Assembly: GCA_026398135.1 (NCBI GenBank)
Contig: JAPLTN010000057.1
Location: forward strand, 1-50,031
Direction: 5' to 3'
DNA: 50,031 nucleotides
Source: Verrucomicrobiota bacterium
Lineage (GTDB): Bacteria > Verrucomicrobiota > Verrucomicrobiia > Opitutales > Opitutaceae
Part shown: positions 8,236 through 16,619 of the stretch, piece by piece
Layout: each line of letters starts with the position of its first letter
How positions within the stretch are numbered: position 1 is the first letter of the stretch
Notes under the pieces: generated by a model
What the model saw: the letters and a program-made list of their open reading frames with translations, nothing else
What the model was told of the DNA's origin: nothing
Databases searched by the model: none
Program-made: the position numbers and the translations under genes

Positions 8236-8640
8236 TTAGTAGCGACGATCGCCACGGTCGCCGCCGCCGCCGAAGCCACGGCCGCCGCCACCGCCGCCGC
8301 CGCCGAAGCCACGACCGCCGCCGCCACCGCCGCCGAAGCCGCGACCGCCGCCGCCGCCGCCACCACCGAAGGAGCGACCAGCGCCCTCTTCCTTGGGACG
8401 GGCCTCGTTCACGGTGAGAGCGCGGCCGCCGAGGTCGGCGCCATTCAGCTTCTCAGCAGCGAGCTTGGCTTCTTCTTCGGTGCCCATGGTGACGAACGCG
8501 AAACCGCGGGGGCGGCCGGTCATCTTGTCCATGGCGACGTAAACGTCGGTCACGGAACCGAATTGACCGAAGGCGGAGCGGAGCTCGTCCTCGGAGGTTT
8601 TGAAGGACATGTTACCGACGTAGAGTTTGGAGTTACCCAT
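8236..8640 (-). CDS. Glycine-rich RRM RNA-binding protein
   Basis: A 134-residue single-RRM protein like the glycine-rich RNA-binding proteins of cyanobacteria and plants, often linked to cold or stress adaptation. RNP2 is LYVGNM (6-11) and RNP1 is RGFAFVTM (45-52), both with the aromatic RNA-stacking positions intact. The domain ends near residue 82 (ALTVNEARPK). The tail from 90 is made of repeated GGGGGGRGF units and ends RGDRRY, an RGG-like RNA-binding tail. Start ATG 8640 gives a canonical RRM; upstream in-frame ATG 8748 would add unconserved residues. It is monocistronic with its own terminator and has a long leader (8641 to about 8800) that could be regulatory. Confidence 0.93.
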   Translation of the reverse strand: MGNSKLYVGNMSFKTSEDELRSAFGQFGSVTDVYVAMDKMTGRPRGFAFVTMGTEEEAKLAAEKLNGADLGGRALTVNEARPKEEGAGRSFGGGGGGGGRGFGGGGGGGRGFGGGGGGGGRGFGGGGDRGDRRY

Positions 8641-8947
8641 GATGTTTGATTTCGTCCGCTGACCGTCTCTGCCAGACCGTTCCCGACCATCGGGTTTCAA
8701 ATCATCTCTAGAGCCTAACTCTACTGACGACTCACCAGTTCCTGTCATCTAACGTTTCGCTAACGATGCGAGCGACGACACGAAGAATTTTGTTATTAGC
8801 AAGAATAATTTTATTTTGACGTAGCTGTAAGTTGCCGAATGGCGGCGCTTTTTCGTATTACGGATGCGAAGTTTTTTACGTGGGCAAATTGCGTTTCCCG
8901 GACCTTGGCGATAGTTGCACGCAGGTCCTTTTTTTAACTCCATAACC
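8641..8947. other. 307-bp divergent intergenic region
   Basis: This region separates the RRM gene (minus) from the small membrane protein (plus). It contains an AT-rich block at about 8783-8822 that probably holds the promoter of one or both genes. Weak open frames inside it lack coding character. No recognisable riboswitch or clear -35/-10 pair was found by eye. Confidence 0.5.
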
Positions 8948-9226
8948 ATGTTTGCTCCGCTCACGCGTTTCTTTTTGCGCCGGTCCGATGTCTCCGGGTC
9001 GGTTCCGATTATCGTTCAGGAGGTGAGGGTGGAGCATCCTCGCGAGTTGAGGAGTCGGCGTTCTGAGTGGGTCTTGGCGGTTGGTTGGGTGTTGGTTTTG
9101 GCTAAAAGCATCGCGGTCTATTGGTTATGCGGACGTTACGCCGTGCCGGTGAATCCGTGGTGGGTGATTGCGCCGACCCTGGGTTTTGCCGGGGTGTGCA
9201 CCGGATTGTATTGGCGGCGTTTTTAG
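8948..9226 (+). CDS. Small two-helix membrane protein, unknown function
   Basis: A 92-residue ORF. A basic, polar N-terminal part (residues 1-37, with RFFLRR and RELRSRRSEW) precedes two hydrophobic helices, VLAVGWVLVLAKSIAVYWL (about 40-58) and WWVIAPTLGFAGVCTGLYW (about 70-88). Charge distribution suggests the N-terminus stays in the cytoplasm. I recognise no family. ATG 8948 is chosen over 8915 because it starts the compact reading. It lies 56 bp upstream of the DUF5069-gluconokinase gene on the same strand, so the two may be cotranscribed. The small palindrome gccagcctaggctggc at 9250-9265 lies between them. Confidence 0.55.
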   Translation: MFAPLTRFFLRRSDVSGSVPIIVQEVRVEHPRELRSRRSEWVLAVGWVLVLAKSIAVYWLCGRYAVPVNPWWVIAPTLGFAGVCTGLYWRRF

Positions 9227-9282
9227 GGAGGGGAGCATTAGCGCAGGGTTGCCAGCCTAGGCTGGCCGGGTTTGGTGGCGGC

Positions 9283-10263
9283 ATGCCTTCTGTTTCTGGA
9301 TTACGCAGTCCCTATGTTCGGGTTGGTCGCCTGGTTTATTTTGGCCGGATGCTGGATAAGATTCGGCTCCATGCCCAAGGGGCTTTGCCGCCGGATTATG
9401 TAACGAATCTCGGCGACGCTAAGCCGACGGTCTTTGATGGCCGGATATGCCGGTTTCTTCGGGTGCGGTTCGTCGATTTGCAGACACAGGTGGTGGCGCG
9501 TCCGGATTGGAGCGACGGCGAGGTGTTGGCGTGGGTCGAGGAGCAGTCGGTGGCGGCGGGTCACGCAGCGCGCACCGACGAGGAGTGCGAAATTTTTAAC
9601 GCGTTTCTCTCCAAGCGGGGCTGGCGTGATGCGGGGAGCGCGATTCTGGCGCAACGTGCGGCCGAATCTGCGGTGACGGGCAAACCGATTGCGACGATGT
9701 TTGACTACATCGATTTCGATGAGGGGCGCGATCCGGTGGCGGAGCGTGCCTGGGAGGTGAAGCCGGAGGTGATCGTGGTGATGGGTGTGGCCGGAGCGGG
9801 TAAAACCACCTTGGGCCGGGCGCTGGCCGCCCGGCTGGGGTGGGCGTTTCTGGATGCGGATGCGTTTCATCCCGAGGCCAACTTGGCCAAACTCCGGGCT
9901 GGCTCGCCCTTGGACGATGCGGATCGCGCACCGTGGCTGGCCGCCTTGCGCGCCCGGATCGAGGCGCAACTGGCGGGGGCGGGGCGTCTGGTGCTGGCGT
10001 GTTCGGCGTTGAAGCAGGCTTATCGCGACACGCTTTGGGTGGATCGTTCGCGGATGCGGCTGGTTTTTCTGGATGGGCCGGCCGAATTGGTGGCCGCTCG
10101 TTTGGCTGCCCGCGAGGTGAGCGAGCCGGGGCACCCGCTGGCGGTGGGTATGCTGGCGAGTCAACTCGCCGCATTGGAGCCGCCGGCCGATGCGGTGCGC
10201 GTCGAGGTGGCTCGCACCACCCCGGAGCAAGTCGCCGCCGTTTGTGGCGCGCTGGGGCTTTGA
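9283..10263 (+). CDS. DUF5069 domain fused to gluconokinase
   Basis: A 326-residue two-domain protein. Residues 5-150 match the DUF5069 pattern (LRSPYVRVGRLVYFGRMLDK, LPPDYVTNLG, a second half FNAFLSKRGW), a family of unknown function. Residues 160-326 are a GntK-type gluconate kinase: the P-loop GVAGAGKTT at 168-176, FLDADAFHPEANLAKLRAG, PLDDADRAPWLAAL and LACSALKQAYRDTL are all present. The kinase phosphorylates gluconate to 6-phosphogluconate with ATP. No stop or frameshift lies between the domains, so this is a true fusion in this sequence. ATG 9283 is chosen because conserved residues begin right after it. DUF5069 may tune the kinase or its substrate supply; that is inference. Confidence 0.85.
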   Translation: MPSVSGLRSPYVRVGRLVYFGRMLDKIRLHAQGALPPDYVTNLGDAKPTVFDGRICRFLRVRFVDLQTQVVARPDWSDGEVLAWVEEQSVAAGHAARTDEECEIFNAFLSKRGWRDAGSAILAQRAAESAVTGKPIATMFDYIDFDEGRDPVAERAWEVKPEVIVVMGVAGAGKTTLGRALAARLGWAFLDADAFHPEANLAKLRAGSPLDDADRAPWLAALRARIEAQLAGAGRLVLACSALKQAYRDTLWVDRSRMRLVFLDGPAELVAARLAAREVSEPGHPLAVGMLASQLAALEPPADAVRVEVARTTPEQVAAVCGALGL

Positions 10264-10406
10264 TTTCGGGCGTGACCATAAGCACGTCTGGTGTGCCCCA
10301 ACTGCTGAGCTTACTATTACGACCAAAGACTTATTAAGAACTAAAGCGGGGTGCCGAGCGGGTCGATAGCGAGGGTCTTGAATCCATCCTGATCCCCACC
10401 CCAACC

Positions 10407-12407
10407 ATGAAACTATCCGCCCTCACCATTGGCCAACGTGTCGCCTTTGGCTTTTCACTGCTCCTCCTCCTTGGTGCCGCGCTCGGCGGCTTTGCCACTT
10501 GGGAAATGCTTGGCGCCGCCAAGGGCGCGCGTTTCCTATCTTCTGCGGTCGCCCCGCAAGCCGACGTTTCGAGTAATTTAGCCCAGGCTTCGGCGCTTAC
10601 TCAGCGCGCCGTGCGCACCTACAGCCTTACGGGCGACGATAGCCAGTTGGCCGAAGCGAAGAAACGCCTCGGCGAAGTGAGCTCGGCAATGGAAGCGGCG
10701 CGCAAACTCAGTTCCGAGCAACCCGAACTCACCGGTCTGCGCGATGGCGTGGCCGAGGCGACCAAGGCGCTCAAGCATTACGAAACCCAATTTCAAGCCA
10801 CGGTCGCCAACATGGATGGTTTGCATAAAATCCGAGACCAACTGGATGCGTCCGCCACGAAGTTTGTGACCGAGATCACTTCTTATATCAACTCGCAGGA
10901 CCAAAAGCTCGCGGAGGAAATCGCAGCCGGCGCGACCGCCGATAAGCTCGAAGACCGACGCAGCAAAACTGAGCTCTCCAACCAGGTGGTGGATTTGGGT
11001 AACACCATCCGCGTCACCACCTTTAAGGCGCAGGCTTTGCGCGATCCGGCCTTGATCACGACCGTGATGCCCAACTTTGCGAAAATCGAAGAGCTGCTCA
11101 AACGCCTCGTCGCCAGCACTCAGCAGGAAGCCAATCTCAAGCAGCTGGCGCAGGTGGGTGCCGCCGCTTCCGGGTATCGCGAAGCCATGGATGCGCTGGT
11201 CAAAAATTTCGCCGAGGCCAAAACCATCGGCGATGCCCGGATCCTCGCCGCCAACGAGTTCGACGCCGTGGTCGAGGGCGTGCTCACCAAATCAATCAAG
11301 CGCACCCTCGAATACGCTACCTCGTCGGCCGCAGAACTGGGCAAAGCATCGAACATCATTATCGCTAGCTTGGTCGCGGAAATTTTCCTCGGCTTGGTCG
11401 CCGCCTTTTTGATCATCCGTGGCGTCAACCGCGCGCTCACCCAAACCGCTGAGTCGCTTTCGCAAGGTTCACTCCAAGTCGCCGCCGCCTCCGGTCAGGT
11501 ATCCTCCGCCAGCCAGTCGCTTGCCGAGGGTTCCAGCGAACAGGCCGCCTCGCTGGAGGAGATCAGCTCATCGATCGAGGAACTCGCCAGCATGACCAAG
11601 CGCAACGCCGACAACGCCCAAGCCGGCAAGGCCTCCGCCGGTCACGCCCGCGCCGCCGCCGAAGCGGGTGCGTCCGAGATGGAGCGCATGCAGGGCGCGA
11701 TGAACGCCATCCAGCAGTCCTCCAACGACATCTCGAAGATCATCAAGACCATCGACGAGATCGCCTTCCAAACCAACATCCTCGCCCTCAACGCCGCCGT
11801 CGAGGCCGCCCGCGCGGGCGAGGCCGGGGCCGGCTTCGCCGTGGTGGCCGACGAGGTGCGCTCGCTCGCCCAGCGCTCCGCCGTTGCCGCCTAGGAGACC
11901 GCCGACAAGATCGCCGACGCCTCCGCGCGCTCCGCCCAAGGCGTGGAGCTCTCCACCAAGGTCGCCTCCGGCCTGCAACAAATTCTCGATAAGGCCCGCG
12001 AGGTGGACCGCCTGGTCGCCGAGGTCGCCACCGCCTCGCACGAACAAAGCGAGGGGCTTACCCAGATAAACATCGCCGTCAGCCAGATGGACAAAGTAAC
12101 CCAAGCCAACGCCGCCGGAGCCGAGGAAACCGCCTCCGCCGCCGAAGAGCTAAACGCCCAGTCCGAGGAGCTGCGCAACGCCTCCGCCCAGCTCGCCGCC
12201 TTGGTCGGCGTAACGGTTAACAATGCTCCTGTAACTCATCACCAGCCCGCCCGCGCCTCCAAGACGGTTACCGCCACCAAAGCCGAAACCAAGCGGCCGC
12301 TGACGAATTCCTCACCCCGTATCCACAGCCCCGCCACCAAACACCTGGCCGAGAGCGCACCTTCGGGCGCCCGCTCTTCGCACGAGCACCTGAGCTTCAA
12401 GGACTGA
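10407..12407 (+). pseudogene. Methyl-accepting chemotaxis protein interrupted by an amber codon
   Basis: A 666-residue chemoreceptor frame broken by TAG at 11892-11894 (codon 496). The N-terminal membrane helix (about 10-32), a helical periplasmic sensor with long heptad runs, a second membrane helix (about 313-336, [20 protein letters not shown]) and the cytoplasmic signalling hairpin are intact. The hairpin tip [20 protein letters not shown] to EVRSLAQRS is canonical. The stop falls directly after it at a position where related receptors usually have lysine (one base from AAG), and the same frame then continues ETADKIADASARSAQGVELS to residue 666. The truncated product would lack the returning half of the hairpin and could not form a normal four-helix bundle. 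No C-terminal CheR-tether pentapeptide is seen. Confidence 0.88.
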
Positions 12408-12473
12408 GTCGCCGCCGGTTTACGGTCACGCCGGGTTTGCGTTGCGGCCAATGCCCCTATCCTTGCGGCACTC

Positions 12474-14529
12474 ATGCCCAACGCCCTCGCCGCCGCCCAG
12501 TCGCCCTACCTTCGCCAGCACGCCGATAATCCCGTGGATTGGCTGGAGTGGGGCGAGCCCGCCTTCGCCTGCGCCCGCGCCGAGGACAAACCCATCCTGC
12601 TCTCCATCGGCTACTCCACTTGCCACTGGTGCCACGTCATGGCGCACGAGTGCTTTGAAAACCCTGCTATCGCCGCCCAAATAAACCGGGATTTCGTCGC
12701 GATCAAACTCGACCGCGAGGAGCGTCCCGATGTGGACCGGGTTTACATGACCTACGTGCAGGCCCGCATCGGCTCGGGCGGCTGGCCGCTCAACGTCTGG
12801 CTGACCCCCGAGCTCAAACCGTTTTTCGGGGGCACCTATTTCCCGCCCGACGAACGCCATGGACGCCAAAGTTTCCCCGCCCTACTGGAAGCCATCGCCG
12901 GTGCCTGGCGTGACCAACGCCCGGCCCTCCTTGGCGAGGCCGAGCGTGTCGTCGCCTCCCTGCGCCAACACTATAAAAACCGCGCCGCCTCCGTGGCCGA
13001 CTCTGGCGGCCCGGGCTCTGCGCCAGCCGAGACCGCTTCAGTCTCATCGCCCGCCGTCGCGTTGCCGCCTTTGCACGAGGCCGCCGGCGACGCTTTCGAA
13101 CGCGGATTCATGCATCTCTACGAAAGCTTCGACGCGGAAAAAGGCGGTTTCGGGGGCGCGCCCAAGTTTCCGCGAGCCGGCAATCTGGAGCTTTTGCTGC
13201 GCGTCGCCGCCTTAAATCGCGCGCCAGCTGCTCGACACCGCCCGCGCCACCGGCGACGAGCGCCTGGCCTGGGCGGCGCGCGGCGTATTTGACTACCTGT
13301 TACGCGATTTGGCCCATCCCGCCGGGGGATTTTATTCGGCCGAGGATGCCGACAGCGATCGCTCTCCAGCGGACGGCGGTGGCCACGCCGAGGGCGCGTT
13401 CTACGTCTGGTCGAAAGCCGAAATCGACCGGGTGTTGCCGCCCGCCGTCGCCGCCTTGGTGTGCTCCCACTTCGGCATCGAGGCCGGGGGCAACGTCCCG
13501 GCCGGGCTCGACCCGCACGGCGAGTTTACCGGGTTTAACATTCTTAAGCAGGTGCGCCCCTTGGCGGAAACCGCCGCCGCGCTCGGGCATGATATCGAAG
13601 TCGCCGCCGACCGCTTGGGCGAAGCCCTGGAGCGCCTGCGCGCGGTGCGCACCCAGCGCCCGCGTCCGCATCTCGACGACAAAATCCTCGCCGCCTGGAA
13701 CGGGCTTGCGCTCACCGCGCTGTCCCGCGCCGCCGTGCACCCCGCCGAATGCCTGGCCGACAAACGCGCCTTCTATTTGGAGGCCGCGCTGCGTTGTGCG
13801 CGCTTTATCGAGCGCGAATTGATCGACCCCACGACCGGTCGGCTGTTGCGCTCGTGGCGCGAAGGTCAGGCCGCGATTGATGGCTTTGCCGAAGACTACG
13901 CCTGCGTGACCGCCGGTTTGCTCGACGTGCATCAAGCCACCTTGGATTCGCACTGGCTGGCGCTCGCGCAAAAGTTGCAGGCCACCCTCGACGCCCGCTT
14001 CTGGGACGAGGCCGAGGGCGGGTATTTTTCCGCGCCTGAGGGCACCGAACTTATCCTGCGTTTAAAAGACGACTACGACGGGGCCGAACCCACCGCGTCC
14101 TCCGTGGCGTTGGGTAATCTGGTGCGCCTCTCCGTGCTCACCGGCGAGCCTGCCGCCGCCGCCTCGTCCGCGCTGGCCCCTTACCGTCACCGGGCGGAGC
14201 GTCTGGCGCAGGGTTTTCGGTCGCAGTGGAGCACGGCCCCGCACGCCCTGCCGGTGATGTTGTGCGCGTTGGCCGATTGGTTGGCGGAGCCGGCGCATGT
14301 GGTGTTGGCGGGCGACCCGCGTGATCCGGCGTTTACCGCCTTGGCCAGCGCGGTGCATGGCGCGCCACCGATAAGTGCGCCGCTGCACCTGCTCACGCCG
14401 GACTGTGCGGAGTGGGCGGCCGGGATGACCGCGCAGGATGGTCGCCCCACCGCCTACCTCTGTCGCGATCTAGCCTGCCAGCCCCCCGTCACCACCCCCT
14501 CCGCCCTTCGCGCTTTGCTAGATTCCTGA
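12474..14529 (+). pseudogene. YyaL/DUF255 thioredoxin-domain protein, internally deleted and frameshifted
   Basis: The 5' part (12474 to about 13218) encodes the thioredoxin-like domain with [53 protein letters not shown] and [20 protein letters not shown]. The reading then shifts by one base: the 3' part (about 13216-14529) resumes at [12 protein letters not shown] and YLLRDLAHPAGGFYSAEDAD and runs to a normal end. Between these, relatives have about 60 residues including the conserved GGFHR and VPHFEKMLYDQ motifs of the (alpha/alpha)6 barrel. These are absent, so DNA has been lost as well as the frame. The product cannot be full length. Function of the intact family is poorly known. Confidence 0.87.
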
Positions 14530-14553
14530 ATTTATAAATAATTGATAACGAAA

Positions 14554-14598
14554 GACCCCAGCAACAAGTAACCTATTAGGTTACTTGTTGCTGGGGTC
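14554..14598. repeat. 45-bp perfect palindrome, subtype 2 (copy B1)
   Basis: Two perfect 22-nt arms around a central T at 14576. The core is AAGTAACCTA/TAGGTTACTT with outer arm CCAGCAAC/GTTGCTGG. The outer CCAGCAA matches subtype 1 copy A1, which ties the two subtypes together. It lies between the broken YyaL gene and the Asp23-like gene. Confidence 0.95.
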
Positions 14599-14726
14599 GG
14601 CGAGCGTTGGGCGGAGGAGAAGACAGTGGCGGGGGCTGAGGCTGGAGGCGGAGGGAGGGAAAGGCGGGGGCGGCGGGTGTGATTGGGGTTTGCCGTGGGG
14701 GGGCTGCTTGTTTGGCTGTGGGGATC

Positions 14727-15182
14727 ATGCCGCTGACCGATTCCTCCGAAGCTACCCCGCCTTCCCGCTACGACGACCAGCCCGCGCTCGGCGACATCAA
14801 GATCAACCACAACGTCGTCGCCGGGATCGTTCGGTTGGCGGCTTTGCGCGTGCCCGGCGTGGCCGGGGTGGGCGGGGGCATCGTGGACGGGATCAGCGAA
14901 CTTTTCGCCAAACGCGAATCCGACCATCGCGGCGTCAAGGTGACCGAGGACGCCGAAGAACATTACTACATCGAAATCCGCCTCGTCGTCGCCTACGGGG
15001 CCGAGATCGGAAAAACCGCCTACGAGACCCAGGTCGCGGTGCGCAAACAGGTCTCCGGCATGACCGGCAAAGACGTGCGCAAGGTGGACGTGATCATCGA
15101 GGGCGTGCGCCTGATGGCGGGTCAGCCCGGCGTCGAGGACAAGTCCGACGACTCCTGGCCCGAGCCTTCCGCCACGGATTAA
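14727..15182 (+). CDS. Asp23/Gls24 family envelope-stress protein
   Basis: A 151-residue protein of the Asp23 (DUF322) family. GDIKINHNVVAGIVRLAALR and VPGVAGVGG form the typical opening, then GVKVTEDAEEHYYIEIRLVV and the end VRKVDVIIEGVRL. In Firmicutes, Asp23 is a membrane-associated cell-envelope stress protein held by AmaP; here the next gene encodes an AmaP-like protein, which supports the pairing. ATG 14727 begins the compact form; the in-frame upstream start at 14679 adds an unconserved leader. The gene ends 15 bp before the AmaP-like gene, so the two are probably one operon. Confidence 0.85.
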   Translation: MPLTDSSEATPPSRYDDQPALGDIKINHNVVAGIVRLAALRVPGVAGVGGGIVDGISELFAKRESDHRGVKVTEDAEEHYYIEIRLVVAYGAEIGKTAYETQVAVRKQVSGMTGKDVRKVDVIIEGVRLMAGQPGVEDKSDDSWPEPSATD

Positions 15183-15197
15183 AACCGCGCTGACCCC

Positions 15198-15626
15198 ATG
15201 AACGACTACACCACGTGGATCGAGGTGCTTTGGAACGACGCTCCACGCGATCTGGCGTTGTTGTGGACCGCTTTGGCGCTTTGGGTGCTGCTGATTCTGG
15301 TGCGCCCAGCGCGCACTCTGGTTTTGCGCAAGACCGACGGTGGCCGGTTGGAGATTTCCCGACACGCTTTGCATCGGCTGCTTGAGGCGTGTGCGGAGCA
15401 GTTAAAAGGCGTGGTTCACGCCCGGGCGAGGGTCTGGCGCAGCGGCGGAAAGTTTCACACCATCCTGCATTTGAAGGTGCGTCCAAATGCCAAGCTCGAT
15501 GCGATCCAGGGCTACCTTGAGCAGGAAGTCGGTGATATTTTTAGGGTTAACTTGGGGCTGCCCGACGCCGCCGGGCGAGTGCGGGTGAAGGTCACGGGCA
15601 TCGTGCCTGAGACTAAAGATTTTTAA
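15198..15626 (+). CDS. AmaP-like membrane anchor of the Asp23 pair
   Basis: A 142-residue protein with one membrane helix (about 18-36, DLALLWTALALWVLLILVRP) and a cytoplasmic alkaline-shock-like domain (about 50-140, ISRHALHRLLEACAEQLKGV, FHTILHLKVRPNAKLD, RVRVKVTGIV). AmaP proteins carry a related domain and anchor Asp23 at the membrane. Similarity is by architecture and gene order rather than a strong motif. It is translated just after the Asp23-like gene and converges with the CDF transporter gene, 10 bp apart. Confidence 0.7.
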   Translation: MNDYTTWIEVLWNDAPRDLALLWTALALWVLLILVRPARTLVLRKTDGGRLEISRHALHRLLEACAEQLKGVVHARARVWRSGGKFHTILHLKVRPNAKLDAIQGYLEQEVGDIFRVNLGLPDAAGRVRVKVTGIVPETKDF

Positions 15627-15636
15627 TCTCTTCCGT

Positions 15637-16575
15637 TTAAGGCCCGGCCCAGGTCGGTTCGACGTGCACGGAGACGTCGGTGATGGCCAGGCCGGCGCCG
15701 ATCAGGCGATCCTGTACGGCGTGGGCCAGCACGTGGCCCTCGCGCACGGAAATCTCGGGGTCCACCCGGATCTGGATGTCCACCAGCACGGCCAGTCCGC
15801 TGCGGCGCACCCGGCATTTATCCAGCCCGCGCACACCGGGCACGGCGGCCGCCAGTGCGCGCACTTCGTTTTGCAGGGCGGAGGGGGCGGCCGAGTCCAT
15901 GACTTCGTCCAGGGCGCGGCGCAGGATAATGAGGCCGTTGAACGCGATCACGATGCAGGCGATTAACGCGGCCCAGTCGTCGGCCGACACGTAGGCCGGA
16001 CCGCCGAAGACGGCGATGGTAATACCGATGAAGGCCGCCGCCGAGGTGAGGGCGTCGGCGGCGTGGTGCCAGGCCTCCGCGCCCAGCGCGGTGCCGCCGC
16101 TTTCGGCCCCGGCGCGGGCCATGCGGCGGGAGAGCAGCCATTTGACCACGATGACAAAGACGAGCAACGGCAGGGTGCCCCAATGCGGGGCGTGGTGCGG
16201 GGTGAGGATTTCGCGCACCGATTCGATGCCGATCCAGCCGGCGGCGAAGAAGATAACCAGCGCCACGGCGAGCGAGGCGAGCGGCTCGGCTTTGCCATGG
16301 CCGTAGGGGTGTTCGGCGTCGGGTGGCTTGGCCGCGTAGCGCAGGCCTGCCCAGACCACGAGCGAGGAGCAGACGTCGAGCAACGATTCGATGCCGTCGG
16401 CGATCAGAGCGTAACTGGAGCCGAGCACGCCGCCGGTGAATTTCAGGGCGGCCAGGCCGATGTTGACCACCACGCCGCGCAGAACCAACCGCGCTCCGAG
16501 CTGGGCGCGGGTGCGGGCCAGCGCGTGGGCGTCGAGGCGCAGAGGAACGGGCGGCAGTTCAGGGGCGTTGGCCAC
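15637..16575 (-). CDS. Cation diffusion facilitator (CDF) metal transporter
   Basis: A 312-residue inner-membrane divalent-metal/proton antiporter. Six hydrophobic segments are visible. Helix 2 carries SYALIADGIESLLD, whose two aspartates form half of the transport metal site. Helix 5 carries WHHAADALTSAAAF with the H-x-x-x-D half. The cytoplasmic C-terminal domain (about 225-312) has VPGVRGLDKCRVRRSG, VDIQIRVDPEIS and GHVLAHAVQDRLI, a ferredoxin-like metal-sensing fold. The metal (zinc, iron or manganese) cannot be decided. Translation starts at GTG 16575; no ATG lies near. The gene is 44 bp downstream of metX on the same strand. Confidence 0.92.
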   Translation of the reverse strand: MANAPELPPVPLRLDAHALARTRAQLGARLVLRGVVVNIGLAALKFTGGVLGSSYALIADGIESLLDVCSSLVVWAGLRYAAKPPDAEHPYGHGKAEPLASLAVALVIFFAAGWIGIESVREILTPHHAPHWGTLPLLVFVIVVKWLLSRRMARAGAESGGTALGAEAWHHAADALTSAAAFIGITIAVFGGPAYVSADDWAALIACIVIAFNGLIILRRALDEVMDSAAPSALQNEVRALAAAVPGVRGLDKCRVRRSGLAVLVDIQIRVDPEISVREGHVLAHAVQDRLIGAGLAITDVSVHVEPTWAGP

Positions 16576-16619
16576 GGGAAGGGTGGATGTGTGGGGCGCG
16601 ATGAAAGGCAGGCGCGGAC

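Noticed and set aside
8749-8964. 71-residue minus-strand frame upstream of the RRM gene
   Set aside because: No motif, crosses the AT-rich divergent spacer and overlaps the start of the membrane-protein gene.
11892-11894. TAG in the chemoreceptor read as pyrrolysine or programmed readthrough
   Set aside because: No pyrrolysine genes or context are visible, and related receptors carry an ordinary residue here; a nonsense change or sequencing error is simpler.
14532-15374. 280-residue minus-strand frame over the Asp23/AmaP pair
   Set aside because: Histidine/proline-rich shadow that reads through palindrome B1; no family resemblance.
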